16,188 bases of DNA from Sulfurospirillum sp. UBA6810 (GTDB taxonomy: Bacteria; Campylobacterota; Campylobacteria; Campylobacterales; Sulfurospirillaceae). The stretch is taken from assembly GCA_002469305.1 (NCBI GenBank), contig DKEY01000042.1, positions 12,829 through 29,016 of the forward strand, written 5' to 3'. Below, one piece after another: positions 13,110 through 16,188 of the stretch. The notes under the pieces were generated by a model. The model was not told the origin of the DNA and did no database searches. It saw nothing but the letters and a program-made list of their open reading frames with translations. Position numbers and translations under genes: made by a program. Numbering within the stretch: the stretch's first letter is position 1; each line of letters opens with the position of its first letter.

Positions 13110-14033
13110 ATCCAATAATTGCAACGCTTTTTTCGTCATCGAAGAGATAGGAGCTTGCAAAAGTTCTTCATAGCTAAAGTATCTAGCTTCTTGTGGGGTG
13201 GTTTGCGTTTTATACAAAGATACAGTTATACGGTATTTCGTATAAGAGTGCTTAAAACTAGCGATAAAATCTTCTTCTATTGGCTCAACTGGTGGCAAGA
13301 CATATAAATCTTTATAGAGTTTATCGCTTGATTTGACGAGGGCAAGTTTTTTATCTACGAGACAAACTCCAAGATAAAGTTCAAGATTTTCATACTGCGT
13401 TTTTTTAGTAAGCGTAAAGATTTCTGGCTCATTTTTTCCTTTACATGTAAGACTTAGTGGACAAAGCTTACATGTAAGATTTTTAGGAGTACACACAAGT
13501 GAACCCAAGTCCATGAGAGCAAGGTTGTGTTTGGTTGGCTCTTTGGTATTTAAGAACTCTTCAGCTTTGTGTAAAACAAGTTTTTCATCCATAAGTGCAA
13601 AGTAGCGTTTTAAAACTCTACTGATGTTTGTATCGACCACTGCAACACTTTGGTTAAGTGCAAAACTGCACACAGCACTTGCGGTATAGCGACCAACACC
13701 AGGGAGTTTTTGTAGCTCACTCATAGAGGTAGGAAGCCCTGAGTTTATACAAAGTTGCAAAGCCTTGTGAAGATTGCGTGCACGTGAATAGTAACCAAGC
13801 CCACTCCAATCGCTCAAAACCTCATCGAGTGTTGCATTTGCCAAGTCCTGAAGCGTTGGATACTTTTGTAAAAAATGCGGATAATAGTGCTCCGCCACCC
13901 GATTCGCTTGGGTTTGTTGCAACATCACCTCAGATAAAAAGATATGGTAAACATCGTTTGTTTTTCTCCAAGGAAGCTCATGGCGACCCTGTTTTTCAAA
14001 CCAAGCCAGAAGGCTTACATGTACATTTTTCAT
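13104..14033 (-). CDS. mutY: A/G-specific adenine glycosylase MutY
   Basis: Base-excision repair enzyme of 309 residues that removes adenine mispaired with 8-oxoguanine. Catalytic E35 lies in SEVMLQQTQ; helix-hairpin-helix LPGVGRYTASAV (110-121); catalytic D134 in VVDTNISRVLKR. The iron-sulfur ligands are C181-x6-C188-x2-C191-x5-C197. The C-terminal part fits the NUDIX-like 8-oxoguanine recognition domain, somewhat short against the E. coli enzyme of about 350 residues. Two exact TTACATGTAA copies encode the Leu-Thr-Cys-Lys segments holding C188 and C197, and a near copy lies at the start (codons 4-6). No strong ribosome site precedes ATG; the upstream DUF2442 gene ends 20 bases away. Confidence 0.93.
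   Translation of the reverse strand: MKNVHVSLLAWFEKQGRHELPWRKTNDVYHIFLSEVMLQQTQANRVAEHYYPHFLQKYPTLQDLANATLDEVLSDWSGLGYYSRARNLHKALQLCINSGLPTSMSELQKLPGVGRYTASAVCSFALNQSVAVVDTNISRVLKRYFALMDEKLVLHKAEEFLNTKEPTKHNLALMDLGSLVCTPKNLTCKLCPLSLTCKGKNEPEIFTLTKKTQYENLELYLGVCLVDKKLALVKSSDKLYKDLYVLPPVEPIEEDFIASFKHSYTKYRITVSLYKTQTTPQEARYFSYEELLQAPISSMTKKALQLLDK
13441..13450. repeat. TTACATGTAA palindrome, exact copy, in mutY
   Basis: Exact copy read as Thr-Cys-Lys, encoding iron-sulfur ligand C197. Confidence 0.9.
13468..13477. repeat. TTACATGTAA palindrome, exact copy, in mutY
   Basis: Exact copy read as Thr-Cys-Lys, encoding iron-sulfur ligand C188, 27 bases from the previous copy. Confidence 0.9.
14015..14024. 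repeat. TTACATGTAC, one-mismatch palindrome copy
   Basis: Near copy at the start of mutY, read as Val-His-Val (codons 4-6). Confidence 0.5.
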
Positions 14034-14053
14034 AATTTGATTTTGGAAAGAAG

Positions 14054-14296
14054 TTAAGAAGCTTTAAGTTCGTGTTTTATCTTGTAAGAGATGATGCCAC
14101 TAAGAGAGATATCTTCATCTATCTCTTCAAAATGCACTCCGATACCGCCACCAATAAGGCGATAATTTAACAGTTGTTCTTTATTTGCATTTTGGATTTT
14201 TTTTGTATAACTATAGGGGATACTTAGGATATCATCACTTTGAAGATAAACATATATCTTCTCACCAAAATCAAGTCTATTGATTAAAGTATTCAT
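14054..14296 (-). CDS. DUF2442-like small protein
   Basis: An 80-residue protein resembling DUF2442: a central LSIPYSYTKKIQNANKEQLLNYRL segment, a GIGVHFEEIDEDISLSGI segment, and a short C-terminal tail. DUF2442 genes often sit directly behind DUF4160 genes, as here, and the pair is listed as a predicted toxin-antitoxin-like module; no activity is established from this sequence. GGAG is six bases before ATG, which fixes this start although it overlaps the DUF4160 gene by 20 bases. Confidence 0.7.
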   Translation of the reverse strand: MNTLINRLDFGEKIYVYLQSDDILSIPYSYTKKIQNANKEQLLNYRLIGGGIGVHFEEIDEDISLSGIISYKIKHELKAS

Positions 14297-14510
14297 TCCA
14301 TGCTCCTATCAGTTTTTCGTGATGCTCTTTGATGATAGACATTATCTTTTTTTCATCATTTTTAGTAAATTTTTGTTTATTTGTCACTTTGAGTGTTTCA
14401 AGTTCTACTCTCATATATCCATCACCCTTTTCAACGTGTATATGCACTGGATTATGTTCATCACTAAAAAAGAAAAACCTAAATCCATCTATTTTGAACA
14501 CAGGAGGCAA
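14277..14510 (-). CDS. DUF4160-like small protein, TTG start
   Basis: A 77-residue protein with the DUF4160 layout: PPVFKIDGFRFFFFSDEHNP, then HIHVEKGDG, then a lysine-rich helix and HHEKLIGAWNEYF at the end. The start codon is TTG at 14510: GAGGAG (14516-14521) is five bases upstream, and no ATG is available nearby. It overlaps the DUF2442 gene by 20 bases, so the two are translated together. A minus-strand TATAAT lies at 14542-14537. It is probably the first gene of a toxin-antitoxin-like pair; which partner would be the toxin cannot be told. Confidence 0.72.
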   Translation of the reverse strand: MPPVFKIDGFRFFFFSDEHNPVHIHVEKGDGYMRVELETLKVTNKQKFTKNDEKKIMSIIKEHHEKLIGAWNEYFNQ

Positions 14511-14536
14511 ACCAACTCCTCTTTTTTAACTTAGAC

Positions 14537-14542
14537 ATTATA
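14537..14542 (-). promoter_or_regulatory. -10 box of the DUF4160/DUF2442 pair
   Basis: Minus-strand TATAAT, 26 bases before the TTG start. A TTACATGTAA palindrome (14566-14575) sits where the -35 region would end. Confidence 0.5.
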
Positions 14543-14565
14543 ACATATATAGAGATATGCCCCTT

Positions 14566-14575
14566 TTACATGTAA
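14566..14575. repeat. TTACATGTAA palindrome, exact copy, noncoding
   Basis: Exact copy between the secreted hypothetical gene and the DUF4160 gene, extended to TTTACATGTAAG. Confidence 0.9.
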
Positions 14576-14637
14576 GCTTGTCTTGGTGAAAGTTTAGAGT
14601 TTAGCTCCCGTATAAATTTCCGTAAGAAAAAGGGTAA

Positions 14638-15237
14638 CTATTCTTTAATTAATTTCTTTTCAATAGCATTAGCATCAAATAAAATATCTATCCGCTTGAA
14701 ACTATTATCAATACCATTTAAAACTTGAGTTATCATTTTCTTATCTACTTTGATAACTCTTCCATCCTGAGTTTTCATTTCTTGTTTATGAGCAGCTGCG
14801 TATAAGAGAGAGTTTATATTGCGTATGCTTTGCTCATGCCTTTTTGTAAATGCTTGAAAAAAAGAATTATACTCTTTAGTTCCTTTTTCATAAGGATTGC
14901 TATTAATAACATTATTAAAATTTTGAGAGATTAAATTTTCCAACTCTTTTGTTTTGACTATTTTTTCTTGCACATATGATTTAAGAGCACTACGCCAAGT
15001 TTCTCTTGAAACTAAAGAAGATGTAATTATAGATTTTTTAAATGCTAAAGTAATTGCTTTTATTTCATTAGTAGAAGCATTCCTTCTTAATTCATTCCAA
15101 AAATCTTGATACATTTTTTTACTAAGTGTACCATCAACAGCCATAGTCATCTTTATGATATTTTCTAAAAAATGTTTGTCAACATTAGCAAAAGAAGAAG
15201 ATACAAGTAAAAAAATTATAAGTAGTATCTTTTTCAT
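14638..15237 (-). CDS. Secreted or periplasmic hypothetical protein
   Basis: A 199-residue protein I do not recognise. It begins with a clear signal peptide: MKK, a hydrophobic core ILLIIFLLVSSS, then a likely cleavage after SFA before NVDKH. The rest looks mostly helical and polar, with many Lys and Asn, no Cys, and no membrane segment, so it is probably periplasmic or secreted. The ribosome site is weak (AAAGAA). Its codons are more A/T-rich than those of the nif genes, as in the neighbouring toxin-antitoxin genes, which suggests an acquired region. No partner gene is adjacent: HepT ends 47 bases upstream. Confidence 0.7.
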   Translation of the reverse strand: MKKILLIIFLLVSSSFANVDKHFLENIIKMTMAVDGTLSKKMYQDFWNELRRNASTNEIKAITLAFKKSIITSSLVSRETWRSALKSYVQEKIVKTKELENLISQNFNNVINSNPYEKGTKEYNSFFQAFTKRHEQSIRNINSLLYAAAHKQEMKTQDGRVIKVDKKMITQVLNGIDNSFKRIDILFDANAIEKKLIKE

Positions 15238-15284
15238 AGTTTTATTTCTTTAAATTTTTTGTTCTTTATCTAAGGTCAAAAAGG

Positions 15285-15650
15285 TCAGAGCAAATCTCTA
15301 AGCCTCATCATCTTTTCTTCAAGTTCTGCCAGTTCATTTTCACATATGTCATAAACAGTTTCAGCATCCAAGTCTATATAATGATGCGATATAAAATCTC
15401 TTGCTTTTATAATCTCACTCCAATACCTCGCATCTGCAACTTGTAGTAAAAATGCTTTTTCTCTTTTATCGATATTTTTAAGAGCCTCTCCGATAGATTG
15501 TAATCGCATAGAGATAGAGTCAAGCTTTTCAAGACCATTTTCATCCGCTAAAAAATCATCTGATGATTTTATAACGGAAAATCTTTTTTTAACAAGCTGA
15601 ATACTTTCAAGTATAAACTCCACAAGCTCTTTCAGGGTTGATTTATCCAT
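15285..15650 (-). CDS. hepT: HepT-like HEPN toxin
   Basis: A 121-residue all-helical HEPN protein. The RX4HXY motif of HepT toxins is intact: R84, H89, Y91 (RDFISHHY). HepT proteins act as RNases when free and are neutralised by MntA, which in studied systems adds AMP to the motif Tyr. ATG at 15650 is chosen over an upstream frame start at 15686: GAGG lies six bases before it, and the start then overlaps the mntA stop by 8 bases, the usual arrangement. The late start also removes a poorly conserved basic extension. The function is inferred from motif and partner. Confidence 0.85.
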   Translation of the reverse strand: MDKSTLKELVEFILESIQLVKKRFSVIKSSDDFLADENGLEKLDSISMRLQSIGEALKNIDKREKAFLLQVADARYWSEIIKARDFISHHYIDLDAETVYDICENELAELEEKMMRLRDLL

Positions 15651-15933
15651 AAATAACCTCTTTTTGTATAGCTTCAAAGATAGCACCTTTACTTCTTTTA
15701 TGCTTATGAACTAAGTCGATTTTTTTATGGTAAAGATTTTCAAGATATACCCAAAGCCCTGCAAGATTTCTAAAAGTTTTATTTTTAAATTCTACATAAA
15801 TATCTATATCACTTTTATCTGTTTGCATATCTTTTGCATAGCTTCCAAAAAGTCCTATTTTTTCAACTTCATAGTTCTCTTGTATATAAGATTTGTGTTC
15901 TTTTAGTGTTTTGAGTATCTCTTCTTTTTTCAT
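15643..15933 (-). CDS. mntA: MntA-like nucleotidyltransferase antitoxin
   Basis: A 96-residue minimal nucleotidyltransferase. The motif GSX10DXD is exact: G30-S31, then D42 and D44, giving the metal-binding site. The family neutralises HepT by transferring AMP to it. ATG at 15933 is preferred over an upstream TTG at 15945, because GGAAG is five bases before the ATG. It overlaps hepT by 8 bases. A minus-strand TATAAT (15991-15986) and a 9-bp inverted repeat (15964-15986) upstream suggest its own regulated promoter. Confidence 0.87.
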   Translation of the reverse strand: MKKEEILKTLKEHKSYIQENYEVEKIGLFGSYAKDMQTDKSDIDIYVEFKNKTFRNLAGLWVYLENLYHKKIDLVHKHKRSKGAIFEAIQKEVIYG

Positions 15934-15963
15934 ACTTTCTTCCAATTCTAAAGTGCTATACTT

Positions 15964-15986
15964 TTTTATCTTACTTCAAGATAAAA
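15964..15986. promoter_or_regulatory. Inverted repeat at the mntA-hepT promoter
   Basis: TTTTATCTT (15964-15972) and AAGATAAAA (15978-15986) are exact reverse complements around ACTTC. It lies just downstream of a minus-strand TATAAT (15991-15986), over the expected transcription start, where a repressor would act. No T tract follows on the minus strand, so it is a poor terminator for modD. Confidence 0.5.
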
Positions 15987-15991
15987 TTATA
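15986..15991 (-). promoter_or_regulatory. -10 box of mntA-hepT
   Basis: Minus-strand TATAAT, 52 bases before the mntA ATG, in the gap after modD. Confidence 0.5.
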
Positions 15992-16012
15992 CCATCTTCA
16001 AACTCGAATTTT

Positions 16013-16188
16013 TTACAATATACTCATCCTAGTGCCTATATTTGCCATGCCTTGTCCATACAAAGCGCTTGTGACGATGCCATCTATACCAGTACTTGCG
16101 TACTCTTTGGCATTTTTCAGGTTCACGCCACCAGCTACTAGAAGCTTTACATGTAAGAAATTTTCATCTCTATAAGCGACTACTTTTT
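16013..16188 (-). CDS. modD: ModD-like protein, C-terminal part (cut by window edge)
   Basis: The last 57 residues of a gene that continues beyond the right edge. The segment LLVAGGVNLKNAKEYASTG followed by IDGIVTSALYG matches the C-terminal phosphate-binding part of the quinolinate phosphoribosyltransferase fold (GG(V/I)...N...YA.TG.D). The TSA(L/P)Y variant points to ModD, a relative of NadC found with molybdate transport genes, rather than NadC itself. Its role in molybdenum use is not settled. Molybdenum genes fit the nif content. An exact TTACATGTAA lies in it, read as Leu-His-Val. ModD against NadC cannot be decided firmly from this fragment. Confidence 0.65.
   Translation of the reverse strand, partial: KVVAYRDENFLHVKLLVAGGVNLKNAKEYASTGIDGIVTSALYGQGMANIGTRMSIL
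16147..16156. repeat. TTACATGTAA palindrome, exact copy, in the modD-like gene
   Basis: Exact copy read as Leu-His-Val, ten residues from the cut edge of the gene. Confidence 0.9.

Noticed and set aside
1..16188. CRISPR array, tRNA or rRNA genes, insertion sequence
   Set aside because: No regularly spaced direct repeats, no cloverleaf-like or rRNA-like sequence, and no transposase were seen. The TTACATGTAA copies are irregularly spaced and not CRISPR repeats.

Overview
This window looks like part of the chromosome of a nitrogen-fixing Campylobacterota bacterium. A free-living sulfur-oxidising or sulfur-respiring lineage such as Sulfurimonas or Sulfurospirillum is a guess from gene content and the A+T-rich base composition. 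The clearest anchors are nifT, a nifA-type sigma54 activator, a second clpX next to nifA, two tandem 2[4Fe-4S] ferredoxins, and the 3' end of a modD-like gene at the right edge. Nearly all genes lie on the minus strand. The exceptions are the ferredoxin pair and a TetR regulator.

Layout, left to right. 1-282 is a gene-free leader with a possible upstream terminator and a small palindrome. 283-1050 holds two tandem ferredoxins (+), closed by a hairpin terminator at 1053-1083. 1089-1742 is a half-size six-helix membrane protein and 1852-2385 an AhpD-like protein (both -). The latter is divergent from a TetR regulator (2592-3158, +), with two matching operators between them. 3183-4574 is a receiver-PAS-HD-GYP protein (-). 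4628-11836 is a run of eight minus-strand genes. Read 5' to 3' they are a 31-residue membrane peptide, an aldo/keto reductase, a fumarate-reductase-like flavoprotein and nifT, then after an 81-bp gap nifA, a peroxiredoxin-like protein, a SIR2-like protein and clpX2. 11905-12993 is a Fic protein under an array of TTACCC-type repeats, and 13104-14033 is mutY. The right end is accessory: a DUF4160/DUF2442 pair, a secreted hypothetical protein, an MntA/HepT toxin-antitoxin pair, then modD.

How the genes may work together. The ferredoxins, flavoprotein and aldo/keto reductase could supply or manage electrons for nitrogenase. In nifA-prx-sir2-clpX2 the genes overlap by 4 to 11 bases, so regulator and control proteins are made together. 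The SIR2-like protein has lost the usual catalytic His, and the ClpX has an altered RKH loop. I infer a redox- or NAD-sensing proteolytic control unit for nitrogen fixation. ModD fits a molybdenum requirement. No nif structural gene and no convincing -24/-12 promoter is visible here.

The most striking signal cuts across all of these genes. The 10-bp palindrome TTACATGTAA occurs 11 times exactly and at least 3 more times with one mismatch, both inside genes and between them. One close inverted pair forms a terminator. This resembles a highly iterated palindrome (like cyanobacterial HIP1) or a DNA-uptake sequence (like those of Neisseria or Haemophilus).
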